A stretch of DNA of 64,000 nt, from contig NZ_ATYT01000006.1 in NCBI RefSeq assembly GCF_000427825.1, forward strand, positions 62,001-126,000, written 5' to 3'. Position numbers and translations under genes: made by a program. Below, in pieces: positions 13,098 to 24,338 of this stretch. Within the stretch, counting starts at the first letter, position 1. Every line of letters starts with the position of its first letter. The stretch is from Thermocrispum municipale DSM 44069. Lineage in GTDB: Bacteria; Actinomycetota; Actinomycetes; Mycobacteriales; Pseudonocardiaceae. The notes under the pieces are model-generated. The model saw only the letters and a list, made by a program, of their open reading frames with translations, made no database searches and had not been told where the DNA came from.

Positions 13098-15221
13098 TCA
13101 GGACTGCTCGGCTGCGGCGTCCAGCCTGCGCAGCGCAGCCCTGGCTACCTCGGCGTCGGTGGTCGGCCAGAACGGTGGGAGGGACGCCCGCAAGAAGCTC
13201 CCGTAGCGGGCGGTGGCCAGGCGGGAATCGAGTACCGCGACGACTCCGCGGTCGGACGTCGTGCGATGCAGACGACCGACGCCTTGGGCCAGCAGCAGCG
13301 CGGCGTGTGCGGCCGCGACGGTCACGAAGCCGTTGCCGCCGCGTGCCTCGACCGCACGTTGTCGGGCGGATTGCAGCGGGTCGTCGGGGCGCGGGAACGG
13401 GATGCGGTCGACGACCACCAGCTGCAACGACGGGCCCGGCACGTCGACGCCCTGCCACAGGGACAGAGTGCCGAACAGACAGGTCCGCGGGTCCTTGGCG
13501 AACTGACTCACCAGCAGGCCGGTGGCGTCGTCGCCCTGGCACAGGATGGGGTGGTCCACGCGCTCCCGCAGCTCCTCGGCGGCCTGTTTGGCCGCGCGCA
13601 TGGAGGAGAACAGGCCGAGGGTCCGGCCGCCCGCCGCCTCCACCAGCCCGGTCAACTCGGTCAGCAGCGATTCGCTGAGCCCGTCGCGGCCCGGCGGGGG
13701 CAGGTGCTTGGCGACGTACAGGATCCCGTTGCGCGCGTAGTCGAATGGCGAGCCGACGTCGAGGCTGTGCCACCGCAGGCCGCCCTCGTCGGACGGCGGA
13801 CGCTTCGCGGTCGCTGTGCCGGAGGTCTCCGCCTCGGCAGCAGCGTCCGACCCGGCGACCTTGGTCTCCTCCGGCAGGGGTGAGGAGTCCTGACGGGCGC
13901 GAGGGAGACCCCACTGCGCCGCGAGGGTGTCGAACGAGCCGCCCAGCGCCAGGGTCGCCGACGTCAGCACCGTGGTCCGGGTGTTGAACAGCTGCTCCCG
14001 CAGCAGGCCGGCAACCGACAGGGGCGCGACGTACAGCGACGGCGGACGAGAGCTGCCGACGGAATCCGGACGGTCGTGCGACCGCCACACGACGTCGCTG
14101 CGCACTGGAGCCTCGTCGTCGAACGCTTCGAGCACACGCACGGCCGTGTCGTGCACGTCGTCGAGCGCGGTCCGGGCAAGTTTGCGGGCAATCGCCTCGC
14201 CGGCATCCTCGCGCCGCTCCGGGCCCAGCGCGGTGAGGCAGGCGTGCGCGGCGTCGCGAATAGCGCGCAGTGCTCCGGCGAGCGGCTGCGGCAGGTCGTC
14301 CAGCCGCCCGCCCGGCACGTCCTCGAGCACCACGCTCAGGCCTTCGGAGGCCTCCATCAGCATGTCGGCCTGCTCACCGTCGACCAGCCTGCCGCTTCGC
14401 CGTGCCGCGGTGGCGACCATCCCCGCGGTGAGTTCGGCCGTCGCCGCCGACGTCACCCGGTCGACCAGGTCGTGGGCCTCGTCCACGATCACCAGGTCGT
14501 GTTCCGGCAGGATGTTGCGGCCTTGCAGCGCGTCCACGGCCAACAGCGCGTGGTTGGTCACCACCACGTCGGCCTGGCCTGCTTCGGCCCTGGCCTGCTC
14601 GACGAAGCACTCGTCGGCCACCGGGCACTTGGCCGCGCCCAGGCATTCCTTCGCGGTCACCGAAACCTGCCGCCAGGCCCGGTCGGAGACGCCGGGAACC
14701 ACCTCGTCACGGTCGCCCGTGGTGGTCTCGGCGGCCCACTCGTGCAGCCGTTTGACCTCCTTGCCGGTGCGGCTCACCGTGAACGGGTCGAACAGGCCCG
14801 CGTCCTCCGGCTCCTCGGGCGCGCCGGATTGGATGCGGTGCACACACAGGTAGTTGCTGCGGCCCTTGACCAGAGCGAACACCGGCTCGCGGCCCAGCGG
14901 ATCCTTGAGGGCCTTCGCCAACCGCGGCAGATCCCGGTCGACCAGCTGCCGCTGCAACGCGATGGTCGCGGTGGACACCACGACCGTCCGACCGGACTCC
15001 ACGGCGTGCCGGATGGCAGGGACCAGGTAGGCCAGCGATTTCCCGGTCCCGGTACCCGCTTGCACCGCCAGGTGCTCACCGGTGGCGATCGCGTCGTTCA
15101 CCGCCTCGGCCATGCGCACCTGGCCCGGCCGCGTCGTCCCGCCGATCGCGTCGACGGCCGTGGCGAGCAGGTCGGGGACGGAAGGCAGGCCGGTGGCCGT
15201 GGTCTCGGTCGGGGATGCCAC
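13098..15221 (-). CDS. dinG: DinG/XPD-family ATP-dependent DNA helicase
   Basis: A 707-aa superfamily 2 helicase, the counterpart of M. tuberculosis Rv1329c. Walker A is AGTGTGKS (55-62). An iron-sulfur cluster site is indicated by the cysteine after NYL and the three in ECLGAAKCPVADEC. The DEAH box lies in VIVDEAHDLVD, and motif VI in QGVGRLHRTTSDRGV. These enzymes unwind DNA 5'-3' and resolve R-loops, G4 and other structures. The GTG start has TACCGT 7 nt upstream, again leaderless. It begins the block collinear with the Rv1329c-Rv1341 region. Confidence 0.93.
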   Translation of the reverse strand: MASPTETTATGLPSVPDLLATAVDAIGGTTRPGQVRMAEAVNDAIATGEHLAVQAGTGTGKSLAYLVPAIRHAVESGRTVVVSTATIALQRQLVDRDLPRLAKALKDPLGREPVFALVKGRSNYLCVHRIQSGAPEEPEDAGLFDPFTVSRTGKEVKRLHEWAAETTTGDRDEVVPGVSDRAWRQVSVTAKECLGAAKCPVADECFVEQARAEAGQADVVVTNHALLAVDALQGRNILPEHDLVIVDEAHDLVDRVTSAATAELTAGMVATAARRSGRLVDGEQADMLMEASEGLSVVLEDVPGGRLDDLPQPLAGALRAIRDAAHACLTALGPERREDAGEAIARKLARTALDDVHDTAVRVLEAFDDEAPVRSDVVWRSHDRPDSVGSSRPPSLYVAPLSVAGLLREQLFNTRTTVLTSATLALGGSFDTLAAQWGLPRARQDSSPLPEETKVAGSDAAAEAETSGTATAKRPPSDEGGLRWHSLDVGSPFDYARNGILYVAKHLPPPGRDGLSESLLTELTGLVEAAGGRTLGLFSSMRAAKQAAEELRERVDHPILCQGDDATGLLVSQFAKDPRTCLFGTLSLWQGVDVPGPSLQLVVVDRIPFPRPDDPLQSARQRAVEARGGNGFVTVAAAHAALLLAQGVGRLHRTTSDRGVVAVLDSRLATARYGSFLRASLPPFWPTTDAEVARAALRRLDAAAEQS

Positions 15222-15342
15222 GGCGATGACGGTACCCGTGCCGAGGCCGCCACACGTCCGGGTGGTGCAGGCGCGCCGCGGTTATTTCCGGCCTGCGCAC
15301 GGTCGATGCTTGCAAGTGATGGTCACCAAGAGGGGATTCGCC

Positions 15343-16008
15343 ATGTCTTCCAGCAAGCGCCGTCCGCTGTTCGTCCTGGCCGCGGCCACACTTCTGGCCA
15401 CGGGTACGACCGGCGGATACGCCAGTGCTCTCGAGCCGGGAGCCAGCGGCTCCGGGTCGGTCGGTTCGGTCGACGTCACGATCGACGGGACGCCGGTGCA
15501 GCAGGACCCGATCGCGCCGTGCGACGTCGACGGGGTGCCCACCGACGAGTCGGACAAGGTCACGGTCGGCGACGTCGCGACGTTCTACGGCGGGGAGACG
15601 ACGTGCACCCGCACGGAGGACGAGGAGGCCGAGGTGACGGTCTCCGGCGAGGCGTTCGTCACCGACGTGCTGCGCGACTGGGGCGGCCCGCGGATCCGGC
15701 TCAGCGGCTACGACGTGTCGTGCCGGACCAGCGCGAACGGCAGCTCAGGCATGGTCGAGCTGCGCGGCATCCGCGGCATCGAGGTGCCGGAGGAGATCGA
15801 GCCGAACCACACGATCACCATTCCGGGCGCCACCGCGGACGCGGCACCGATCGCCAAGGTGGTGCTGAACGAGTTCGTCACGCCGGAACCGCCGGACGGC
15901 TCGATGCGGCTCAACGCCATGCGGATCGAGTTGTACCCGGACGGGAACCCGGCAGGCAGCGGCAGCATCGTCGTGGGCTCCGTGGCCTGCGATCCGTTCG
16001 GAGGCTGA
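15343..16008 (+). CDS. Secreted protein of unknown function
   Basis: A 221-aa exported protein. The N-terminus (MSSSKRRPLFVLAAATLLATG) is a signal peptide with likely cleavage after YASA. The mature part is acidic, beta-rich and has conserved-looking cysteines (PCDVDG, TTCTRTED, VSCRTS, ACDPFGG) that could pair in the oxidising exterior. The end (SMRLNAMRIELYPDG followed by SIVVGSVAC) recalls actinobacterial choice-of-anchor-type secreted proteins, a weak resemblance. The ATG at 15343 is preceded by AGAGGGGA; in-frame starts further upstream lack a ribosome site. Confidence 0.7.
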   Translation: MSSSKRRPLFVLAAATLLATGTTGGYASALEPGASGSGSVGSVDVTIDGTPVQQDPIAPCDVDGVPTDESDKVTVGDVATFYGGETTCTRTEDEEAEVTVSGEAFVTDVLRDWGGPRIRLSGYDVSCRTSANGSSGMVELRGIRGIEVPEEIEPNHTITIPGATADAAPIAKVVLNEFVTPEPPDGSMRLNAMRIELYPDGNPAGSGSIVVGSVACDPFGG

Positions 16009-16027
16009 CACCGACGCCGACCCGGCG

Positions 16028-16053
16028 CGGGCGGTGCTGACATGCACCGCCCG
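16028..16053 (+). terminator. Hairpin after the secreted-protein gene
   Basis: A perfect 10-bp stem (CGGGCGGTGC at 16028-16037, complement at 16044-16053) with a 6-nt loop, 20 bp after the stop codon. The rest of the 224-bp convergent gap up to pncA shows no gene or other repeat. Confidence 0.55.
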
Positions 16054-16232
16054 TGTCCGCGTGGCGCCGGCGGCAAGCACACCGAGCCCACGCTCGGCTG
16101 GTCAGGCACGAATGCGTTCCGCCAACTCGCCGGCACCCGTGCACGGGAGCCGCACCTAGCTCGCAATAGGCGGCAGCACCCCTCAGCTCAGGGACCACTC
16201 CGCATTACCGGCACGCGGCGGTCCGGCGGAGC

Positions 16233-16805
16233 TCAGCTCACCCGCGGGCTGCCGGTGAGCTCGACGCCTGCCTGCCGCAGCTCCTCCAGCGCCTTGTCCA
16301 CCGTCTCCTGCGCGACCCCAGCGGTGTAGTCCAGGAGCACGCGCGTGCGGAAACCGGCCTTCGCGGCGTCCAGCGAGGTGGCGCGCACACAGTGGTCGGT
16401 GGCGATCCCGACCACGTCGACCCGGTCCACGCCGCGGGTCCGCAGCCACTCGTCCAACCGCTCTCCGGAGTCGGTGACGCCTTCGAAGCCGGAGTAGCCG
16501 TCGGAGTACTGGCCCTTGGAGAACACTTCGGTGATCGGTCCGACGTGCAGCGCCGGATGGAACGCCGCCCCCGCCGTGCCCGCGCGGCAGTGCGGCGGCC
16601 ACGAGCGCACGTAGTCCGGGTTGTCGCTGAAGTGTGCGCCCGGATCGATGTGGTAGTCCCGGGTGGCCACCACGTGCTGGTAGTCGCCCTTGTTCGCCAG
16701 TGTGCGCGAGATGTCCTCGGCCACCGCGGCGCCGCCGTTCACGGCCAGTGCGCCGCCTTCGCAGAAGTCGTTCTGTACGTCAACGATGATCAACGCCGCA
16801 CTCAT
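16233..16805 (-). CDS. pncA: Nicotinamidase
   Basis: A 190-aa cysteine hydrolase that converts nicotinamide to nicotinate (and pyrazinamide to pyrazinoate in mycobacteria). The catalytic triad is D9 (IIVDVQNDF), K97 (FSKGQY) and C139 (ATDHCVRA); the metal site is D50, H52, H58 and H72. Each is one residue later than in M. tuberculosis PncA, showing a near-collinear protein. The ATG at 16805 overlaps the pncB stop (ATGA), so pncB and pncA form an operon for NAD salvage. Confidence 0.95.
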   Translation of the reverse strand: MSAALIIVDVQNDFCEGGALAVNGGAAVAEDISRTLANKGDYQHVVATRDYHIDPGAHFSDNPDYVRSWPPHCRAGTAGAAFHPALHVGPITEVFSKGQYSDGYSGFEGVTDSGERLDEWLRTRGVDRVDVVGIATDHCVRATSLDAAKAGFRTRVLLDYTAGVAQETVDKALEELRQAGVELTGSPRVS

Positions 16806-18112
16806 CGCCCGCCGCCTTTCCGGGGAAGCACGACCGTCGGGATGGCCGGCTCGCCGTGGGACAACGTCAGGCCCTCCCACGGCAGGCTGACCAGCGCCCG
16901 GCGCAAGTGCTGTCTGCTGTCCTCCAGCGTAGGGAGATCCGGGGCAGGCTCACCACCGCGCATCAGCGGAATCGGCAGGGTCCGGTCGTGGGCGCCGGGC
17001 TCCGGCGGCTCGTGCGCGGGGTGGACGACTTCCTCGATCGCGGTCCCGGTGTCCTTGTGCCTGCGCAGCGCCGACTTGCGCCCGCCGTGCGACTCCTTGT
17101 TCAAGCTGCGCTTGGCGACCGGTTCCCCTTCGACCTCGACCAGCTTGTACACCATGTGCGCGGTCGGCGCCCCGGACCCGGTCACCACGGACGTGCCGAC
17201 GCCGTAGGCGTCCACCGGCTCGGCGCGCAGCGCGGCGATGGCGTGCTCGTCCAGGTCGCCGGACACCACGATCCGGGTGTCGGTGTTGCCGAGCTGGTCC
17301 AGCTGGTCCCGAACCTGACGGGCGAGCACGCCGACGTCGCCGGAATCGATGCGCACCGCGCCCAGCTCCGGCCCGGCCACCCGGACCGCGGTCTCCACGC
17401 CGCGCGTGATGTCGTAGGTGTCGACCAGCAGCGTGGTGTCGGTGCCCTGCGTCTGGACCTGGGCGCGGAACGCTTCTTCCTCGCTGTCGTGCAGCAGCAT
17501 GAAGGCGTGGGCCACGGTGCCGCGCGTCGGAATGCCGTACCGCCTGCCCGCCTCCAGGTTCGACGTCGCCGCGAACCCACCCAGGTACGCGGCGCGTGCA
17601 GCGGCCACGGCGGCCTGCTCGTGGGTACGCCGCCCACCCATCTCGATGATCGGCCTGCTGCCCGCCGCGGTGACCATGCGAGCGGCGGCGGACGCGACCG
17701 CGCTGTCGTGGTTGAGGATCGACAGCACCAGGGTCTCCAGCACCACGCCTTCGGCGAAGGTCGAGCGCACGGTGAGCACCGGCGAGCCGGGGAAGTACAG
17801 CTCGCCTTCCGGATAGCCGTCGATGTCGCCGGTGAACCGGTAGTTGGCCAGCCACTCCAGCGTCGGCTCCGGCACGATCGCGCTCGCGGCCAGGTGTTCC
17901 AGCTCGGCCTCGTCGAAGCGGAAGTTGGCGATCGCTTCCAGGACCCGCGTCGTGCCCGCGACCACGCCGTATCGCCTGCCGTCCGGCAACCGGCGTGCGA
18001 AGACCTCGAACACGCATTCCCGTTGTGCGCTGCCGTCGGCCAGCGCACTGGCCAACATGGTCAGTTCGTAGTGGTCGGTAAGCAGCGCTGTGCTGGCACC
18101 AGGGGCTGTCAT
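16802..18112 (-). CDS. pncB: Nicotinate phosphoribosyltransferase
   Basis: The 436-aa enzyme that joins nicotinate and PRPP to give nicotinate mononucleotide. Recognisable pieces are [11 protein letters not shown] at the start, the MGGRRTHE active-site loop, [13 protein letters not shown] and VRIDSGDVG, and the VVSGDLDE region. It precedes pncA in the same transcript, so nicotinamide can be taken all the way to NaMN. TAAAGT ends 6 nt before the ATG at 18112, a leaderless promoter. Divergent from clpS, as in M. tuberculosis (Rv1330c/Rv1331). Confidence 0.95.
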   Translation of the reverse strand: MTAPGASTALLTDHYELTMLASALADGSAQRECVFEVFARRLPDGRRYGVVAGTTRVLEAIANFRFDEAELEHLAASAIVPEPTLEWLANYRFTGDIDGYPEGELYFPGSPVLTVRSTFAEGVVLETLVLSILNHDSAVASAAARMVTAAGSRPIIEMGGRRTHEQAAVAAARAAYLGGFAATSNLEAGRRYGIPTRGTVAHAFMLLHDSEEEAFRAQVQTQGTDTTLLVDTYDITRGVETAVRVAGPELGAVRIDSGDVGVLARQVRDQLDQLGNTDTRIVVSGDLDEHAIAALRAEPVDAYGVGTSVVTGSGAPTAHMVYKLVEVEGEPVAKRSLNKESHGGRKSALRRHKDTGTAIEEVVHPAHEPPEPGAHDRTLPIPLMRGGEPAPDLPTLEDSRQHLRRALVSLPWEGLTLSHGEPAIPTVVLPRKGGGR

Positions 18113-18175
18113 GAGCCCACTTTAGGAACATCGACTCGGTGTTGCCTCATTCGTGGGCCGTGCCACCATAGAAGT

Positions 18176-18478
18176 ATGTCCACACCAATGCCCGCGGCAA
18201 TCGATCCGCAGGTTGATCCCGAGGTCGAGGAACTCGGCAAGACCGACAAACCGTGGCAGACCGTCGTGTGGAACGACCCGGTCAACCTGATGTCGTACGT
18301 GACCTACGTGTTCCAGAAGTTGTTCGGGTACAGCCGCGATCACGCCACCAAGCTGATGCTCGACGTGCACCACAAGGGCAAGGCCGTGGTGTCGTCGGGG
18401 TCGAAGGACAAGGTGGAGGGCGACGTCGCGAAGCTGCACGCGGCGGGTCTGTGGGCCACGATGCAGAAACCGTCGTAG
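18176..18478 (+). CDS. clpS: ClpS, N-end-rule adaptor of the Clp protease
   Basis: A 100-aa adaptor that delivers N-degron substrates to the ClpC/ClpP machine. The core is [20 protein letters not shown], holding the N-end-residue pocket, followed by [22 protein letters not shown]. Length and position (between pncB and DUF2017) match Rv1331. The long open frame upstream of the ATG is antisense to pncB and not coding. CACCAT lies 6 nt before the ATG, possibly a -10 element. Confidence 0.95.
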   Translation: MSTPMPAAIDPQVDPEVEELGKTDKPWQTVVWNDPVNLMSYVTYVFQKLFGYSRDHATKLMLDVHHKGKAVVSSGSKDKVEGDVAKLHAAGLWATMQKPS

Positions 18479-18487
18479 GCGCCCGCG

Positions 18488-19045
18488 GTGAAGGCATGGA
18501 AGCGGCGTGGGGCCCGGGTGATCGCCGGGTTCGACCAGCAGGAGGCCGCGGTGTTGCGCGGCCTGGTCCGGCAGGTCGAGGACATGCTCCGGGCCCGCGC
18601 GGAGAGCGCACCGCAGGATGAGCTGGCCCAGCTGACCGGTATCAAGGCCGGGCCGTCCACGGCGCCGGACGACCCGGTGTTGCAGCGGCTGCTGCCGGAC
18701 TTCTACCGGCTGGACGACGATCAGCCGAGCAGGCAGGACCAGGACGAGGTGGCCGCGCTGCGCTCGTTGCACGAGCCGGAGCTGGTCGAGGCGAAGCTCG
18801 GGGTCGCGGCCGTGGTGCTGGAGACGCTGTCCCCGCAGGGCGGTGAGGTGCGCCTGTCGCTCGAGCAGGCGGACGCGTGGTTGAGCGCGATCAACGACGT
18901 GCGGCTGGCCTTGGGCACGGCGCTGGACGTGCAGGAGGACATGCCCGACGAGCTGCCCGAGGACGATCCGCGCGCACCCCATCTCGGTGTCTACCACTGG
19001 CTGACCTATCTGCAGGAAAGCCTCGTCCAGGCGATGGCGGCATGA
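18488..19045 (+). CDS. DUF2017 family protein
   Basis: A 185-aa helical protein equivalent to Rv1332, whose family (DUF2017) has no proven function. It begins MKAWKRRG followed by IAGFDQQEAAVLRGLVRQV and ends with HLGVYHWLTYLQESLVQAM. It starts 9 bp after clpS and overlaps the P1 peptidase start (ATGA), so it is co-transcribed with both, suggesting a link to proteolysis that is only inferred from gene order. Confidence 0.8.
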   Translation: MKAWKRRGARVIAGFDQQEAAVLRGLVRQVEDMLRARAESAPQDELAQLTGIKAGPSTAPDDPVLQRLLPDFYRLDDDQPSRQDQDEVAALRSLHEPELVEAKLGVAAVVLETLSPQGGEVRLSLEQADAWLSAINDVRLALGTALDVQEDMPDELPEDDPRAPHLGVYHWLTYLQESLVQAMAA

Positions 19046-20076
19046 CGACCGGTCCGCTCAACGCCATCACCGACGTGCCCGGCGTCCTGGTCGGCCATCA
19101 CCACCGTTTCGAGGACGGCTGGGCGACCGGGACGACAGTGGTGCTCACGCCCGCGGGAGCCACCGGCGGCGTGGACCAGCGCGGTGGCGCGCCGGGCACG
19201 CGGGAGACGGACCTGCTGGCGCCGCAGAACCTGGTGCAGCAGGCGCACGGCGTGTGTCTGAGCGGCGGCAGCGCCTACGGGCTCGCGGCCGCCGACGGTG
19301 TCATGCGGTGGCTGGCCGAGCACGAGCACGGTTTCCCGGTCGGCAGCCAGCCGCACGAGGTCGTGCCGATCGTGCCCGCCGCGGTGATCTTCGACTTGCC
19401 CAACTCCGCGTGGGGCAACCGTCCGGACGCGGAGTTCGGCTACGCCGCGTGCCAGGCGGCCGCCGCGGGACCGGTCACCCAGGGGTGCGTGGGAGCAGGC
19501 GTCGGCGCCACCGTCGGTTCGCTCTCCGGCGGCGTCGGGACGGCCAGCCGGATCACCGCGGCAGGCTTCACCGTCGGTGCGCTGGCGGTGGTCAATGCCG
19601 CCGGTGAGGCGGTCGACTTCGCCACCGGACGTCCGTGGGCGGCCGATCACGAGCTGTCCGGCGAGTTCGGTGTGCCGGCGTGGCCGAACCGGCCGGCCCA
19701 GCAGCCGTCCGTACCGGACCCGCCGCTGAACACCACGATCGGTGTGGTGGCCACGGATGCGGAGCTGACCAAGGCGGAGTGTCACCGGCTGGCCATGTCG
19801 GCCCAGGACGGGCTGGCGCGGGCCGTCCGCCCTGCGCACTCGATGTTCGACGGCGACACCGTGTTCGCGCTGGCCACCGGCGATCGCGAGCTGACCAGCG
19901 CAACCGGCCCGTTCGCCCAGCAGACGCGCGCGGCGGTGCTGGACGAGCTGTGCGCGGCTGCCGCGGAGGCCTTCACCAGGGCGATCGTGCACGGCACGCT
20001 CCGCGCGAGTGCGCTGCCCGGCCGACCGGCTTACCGTGACTTGTGGCCCGGAGCGGTCAAGGACGGCCAGGAGTGA
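19042..20076 (+). CDS. P1-family (DmpA/S58) peptidase
   Basis: A 344-aa member of the P1/DmpA N-terminal-nucleophile aminopeptidases, counterpart of Rv1333. These proteins cleave themselves to expose a Ser or Thr nucleophile; here NTTIGVVATDAELTK has the expected Asn-Thr cleavage point at about residue 232. Other family marks are DVPGVLVGHH, GGVDQRGGAPGTRETDLL and LSGGSAYGL. Substrates are probably short or D-amino-acid peptides. It follows DUF2017 with an ATGA overlap. Confidence 0.85.
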   Translation: MTTGPLNAITDVPGVLVGHHHRFEDGWATGTTVVLTPAGATGGVDQRGGAPGTRETDLLAPQNLVQQAHGVCLSGGSAYGLAAADGVMRWLAEHEHGFPVGSQPHEVVPIVPAAVIFDLPNSAWGNRPDAEFGYAACQAAAAGPVTQGCVGAGVGATVGSLSGGVGTASRITAAGFTVGALAVVNAAGEAVDFATGRPWAADHELSGEFGVPAWPNRPAQQPSVPDPPLNTTIGVVATDAELTKAECHRLAMSAQDGLARAVRPAHSMFDGDTVFALATGDRELTSATGPFAQQTRAAVLDELCAAAAEAFTRAIVHGTLRASALPGRPAYRDLWPGAVKDGQE

Positions 20077-20102
20077 TGTCCGCAACCTTGGCCGTCTCAC
20101 CA

Positions 20103-20132
20103 TTCGGACCAGTAACGTCCAAGTTCTAGGAT
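20103..20132 (+). promoter_or_regulatory. Probable promoter of the mec-cysO-cysM operon
   Basis: TTCGGA (20103-20108) and TAGGAT (20127-20132) are 18 bp apart, like a housekeeping promoter. The GTG of mec is only 7 nt beyond the -10, so the mRNA would be leaderless. Confidence 0.5.
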
Positions 20133-20139
20133 CGATGCT

Positions 20140-20583
20140 GTGTTGCAGATTCGCCGCGAGCTCGTCGACAAGATCGTCGCCCACGCGCGGGCGGATCACC
20201 CCGACGAAGCGTGCGGGGTGATCGCGGGCCCGGCGGGCTCGGACGACCCCCAGCGGTTCATCCCCATGCTCAACGCCGCGCGTTCGCCGACGTTCTACGA
20301 ATTCGATTCCGGTGATCTGCTGAAGCTGTACCGGGAGATGGACGAGCGGGACGAAGAGCCGGTGGTGATCTACCACTCGCACACCGCGACCGAGGCTTAC
20401 CCGTCCCGCACCGACATCAAGCTGGCGGCGGAGCCGAATGCGCATTACGTCCTGGTGTCGACCAGGGACCCCGACGAGCACGAATTCCGTTCGTACCGCA
20501 TCGTCGACGGTGTCGTCACCGAGGAGCCGGTCAGGATCATCGAGGCCGAGTCGGAGCCGACTCAGGCAGAACAGCGGAGGTAA
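20140..20583 (+). CDS. mec: Mec, CysO-cysteine metallopeptidase (JAMM/MPN+)
   Basis: A 147-aa JAMM zinc peptidase that releases cysteine from the C-terminus of the carrier CysO. The zinc motif is complete: the upstream Glu in DEACGVI, then HSHTATEAYPSRTD giving H-x-H and the distant Asp with Ser. It is followed at once by cysO and cysM, the same trio as Rv1334-1336. The GTG at 20140 is directly followed by a TTG, which could also serve as the start. Confidence 0.93.
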   Translation: MLQIRRELVDKIVAHARADHPDEACGVIAGPAGSDDPQRFIPMLNAARSPTFYEFDSGDLLKLYREMDERDEEPVVIYHSHTATEAYPSRTDIKLAAEPNAHYVLVSTRDPDEHEFRSYRIVDGVVTEEPVRIIEAESEPTQAEQRR

Positions 20584-21906
<1,323 letters not shown>

Positions 21907-22015
21907 GGCGGCCGAGCTCTGCCCGCTGAGTGCCCGACCTGACCCTGGCTCCGGTCGCCCGATTTCCGGGGTTTTCCCCGAGGACGAACCGGTCGGACGC
22001 TCGTAGCCTGGAGTC

Positions 22016-22699
22016 ATGAGCACACCGCCGCTGCCAGGGACACCGAGCACGACCTCCGCCAAGCCGGTCGACAAGCGACGCCGGGTGCTGCCGCCGAACC
22101 CGAAAGCCGCGGCGCTCGTGGCGCTCGGGTTCACCGCCGTGCTGTACCTGGTGGAGCTGGTCGACGTCATCCTGCCTGCGAACCTGGACGCGGGCGGTAT
22201 CGAGCCGCGCGAGGTCGACGGCCTGCTCGGGGTGGTGTTCTCTCCGCTGCTGCACGGCACATGGGAGCATCTGGCCGCCAACACCATCCCGGTGCTGCTG
22301 TTCGCCTTCCTGGCGATGGCGGGCGGCATCGGCCAATGGATCGCCGTCACGCTCACCATCTGGATCCTCGGCGGGCTGGGCGTGTGGCTGACCGGCGCCG
22401 ACGGCACGGTGCACATCGGTGCGTCCGGGCTGGCGTTCGGCTGGCTGGCGTTCCTGCTGGTACGCGGCATCTTCAACCGGGCTCCGGGGCAGCTTGTCTT
22501 GGCGGTCGTGCTGTTCGTCCTCTACGGCGGGATGCTGTGGGGTGTGCTGCCAGGTGCGGCGAACGTGTCCTGGCAGGGGCACCTGTTCGGCGCACTGGCC
22601 GGTGTGCTCGCCGCCTGGCTGGCCGCGAAGGCCGACCGCTCCGTCGGCAAGTCCACGCCGACAGCGCCGCCGCTGCCGCCGGGTAACCTGGCGGCGTGA
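22016..22699 (+). CDS. Rhomboid-family intramembrane serine protease
   Basis: A 227-aa membrane protein with six hydrophobic segments, counterpart of Rv1337. The catalytic dyad is visible: S137 in GASGLAFGW and H189 in [11 protein letters not shown], which also has the glycine-rich helix pattern. The [11 protein letters not shown] stretch (residues 80-90) corresponds to the conserved L1 loop with its His and Asn. It cleaves membrane-anchored substrates, unknown here. TAGCCT ends 6 nt before the ATG, a leaderless promoter. Overlaps murI (GTGA). Confidence 0.92.
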   Translation: MSTPPLPGTPSTTSAKPVDKRRRVLPPNPKAAALVALGFTAVLYLVELVDVILPANLDAGGIEPREVDGLLGVVFSPLLHGTWEHLAANTIPVLLFAFLAMAGGIGQWIAVTLTIWILGGLGVWLTGADGTVHIGASGLAFGWLAFLLVRGIFNRAPGQLVLAVVLFVLYGGMLWGVLPGAANVSWQGHLFGALAGVLAAWLAAKADRSVGKSTPTAPPLPPGNLAA

Positions 22700-23508
22700 A
22701 CCGAGCCGCTCCGATCGGGATCTTCGACTCAGGGGTCGGCGGGCTGACCGTGGCCCGCGCGGTGATGGATCAGCTTCCCGCAGAGCGACTCCGCTACATC
22801 GGCGACACCGCCAACGGCCCGTACGGACCGCTGCCGATCGCGCGGGTGCGCGAGCTGGCGTTGAGCAGGCTCGACGAGCTGGTCGACAGCGGTGTGAAAG
22901 CCCTGGTCATCGCGTGCAACACCGCGTCAGCGGCGTGCCTGCGGGATGCTCGGGAACGCTACGACGTGCCGGTGGTCGAGGTCGTCCTCCCGGCGGTCCG
23001 GCGTGCCGTAGCCGTCACCCACACCGGCCGGGTCGGTGTCATCGGCACGGAAGGCACCATCCGTTCACGCGCCTACGACGACGCGTTCCATGCCGCCAGC
23101 CACGTGCAGGTGACCAGCGTGGCGTGCCCGCGCTTCGTCGACTTCGTCGAGCGTGGACTGACCTCCGGCAGGCAGGTGCTCGGCCTGGCGCAGGGGTACC
23201 TCGAGCCACTGATCTCCGCCGATGTCGACACGCTGGTGCTGGGCTGCACCCACTACCCGTTCCTCACCGGCGTGCTGCAGATCGTCATGGGGGAGCAGGT
23301 CACGCTGGTCTCCAGCGCGGAGGAGACGGCCAAGGACGTGGTGCGGGTACTGACCGAGCACGACGCGCTGGCCGAGCCCGGGGACGAGCCGCCATCGCAC
23401 GAATTCACCGCGACCGGGCCGGCGGAGCCGTTCCAGCGGCTGGCTCGCCGGTTCCTCGGCATCCCCGTGGGCCTCACCAGCGACGTGGTGTTCACCCCGT
23501 CACCGTAA
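22696..23508 (+). CDS. murI: Glutamate racemase
   Basis: A 270-aa enzyme that makes D-glutamate for peptidoglycan. The two catalytic cysteines are C74 (ACNTASAA) and C184 (GCTHYPFL), and FDSGVGGL marks the start. It overlaps the rhomboid gene by GTGA but also has TAACCT ending exactly 6 nt before its GTG, so it may have its own internal leaderless promoter. Same position as Rv1338. Confidence 0.96.
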   Translation: MNRAAPIGIFDSGVGGLTVARAVMDQLPAERLRYIGDTANGPYGPLPIARVRELALSRLDELVDSGVKALVIACNTASAACLRDARERYDVPVVEVVLPAVRRAVAVTHTGRVGVIGTEGTIRSRAYDDAFHAASHVQVTSVACPRFVDFVERGLTSGRQVLGLAQGYLEPLISADVDTLVLGCTHYPFLTGVLQIVMGEQVTLVSSAEETAKDVVRVLTEHDALAEPGDEPPSHEFTATGPAEPFQRLARRFLGIPVGLTSDVVFTPSP

Positions 23509-23551
23509 CGGCCCGTTCGCTTTCCGTGCCCGGCGTGGCAAGGTGTCTTGC

Positions 23552-24328
23552 ATGCGGCTGACCATCCTGGGATGCGCGGGCAGCGTGCCGGGGCCCGGCA
23601 CCAACGCCTCAGGCTACCTGCTCGAAGCCGACGACTTCACGCTGGCGCTGGACCTGGGCAACGGCACAGTGTCGGCGCTGCAGCAATTGCGGGACCCGTT
23701 CGATCTGGATGCCTTGCTGCTGTCCCATCTGCATCCGGATCACTGCGCGGACTTCGCCGCGCTGACGGTCATCCGGCGCTATCACCCGGAGCGGCCGGGA
23801 GCGGACCGGCGCCTCCCCGTCTACGGCCCGGCGGGTACCGAACAGCGCCTGGTCAACCTGTATGCGCCGAACGAGCGGGAGCGGGCCGAGACCGACCTGA
23901 CCGACAGCTATTCGTTCGCGCCACTGCCGTCCGAACCGACGATGATCGGTCCGTTCGAGGTGCAAGCCATCGAGGTCTGTCATCCGACCCCGGCCTACGG
24001 CGTGCGGATCAGCTACGACGGCACCACGTTCGCCTACACCGGCGACACCGGAGTCTGCCCGTCCCTGGAGCGGCTCGCTGCGGGCGTGGACGTGCTGCTG
24101 GCGGAAGCGACGTGGACGGACGCGGACGACCGACCTCCGGGCATCCACCTCTCCGGCGCGGAAGCCGGGCAGCTGGCCGAGCGCGCCGGGGTGGGCAAGT
24201 TACTGATCACGCACATCGCCCCGTGGACCGACCCAGCCGCGATTCACGCCGAGGTCAAGGCCGCGTACACGGGACCGTCGGAGATCGTCGTTCAGGGTGC
24301 GAGCTATGAGTTGGCACAGCGCCGCTAG
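23552..24328 (+). CDS. Metallo-beta-lactamase-fold phosphodiesterase (Rv1339-like)
   Basis: A 258-aa MBL-fold hydrolase in the place of Rv1339, which is described as an atypical cyclic-nucleotide phosphodiesterase. The metal motif is [10 protein letters not shown], with further ligands in [14 protein letters not shown] and the final [24 protein letters not shown] is the family start; an in-frame GTG nine bases earlier is less likely because CAAGGT sits 7 nt before the ATG. A rare TTA leucine codon occurs at 24200. cAMP activity is inferred from the neighbour match. Confidence 0.88.
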   Translation: MRLTILGCAGSVPGPGTNASGYLLEADDFTLALDLGNGTVSALQQLRDPFDLDALLLSHLHPDHCADFAALTVIRRYHPERPGADRRLPVYGPAGTEQRLVNLYAPNERERAETDLTDSYSFAPLPSEPTMIGPFEVQAIEVCHPTPAYGVRISYDGTTFAYTGDTGVCPSLERLAAGVDVLLAEATWTDADDRPPGIHLSGAEAGQLAERAGVGKLLITHIAPWTDPAAIHAEVKAAYTGPSEIVVQGASYELAQRR

Positions 24329-24338
24329 GGTGCAACAC

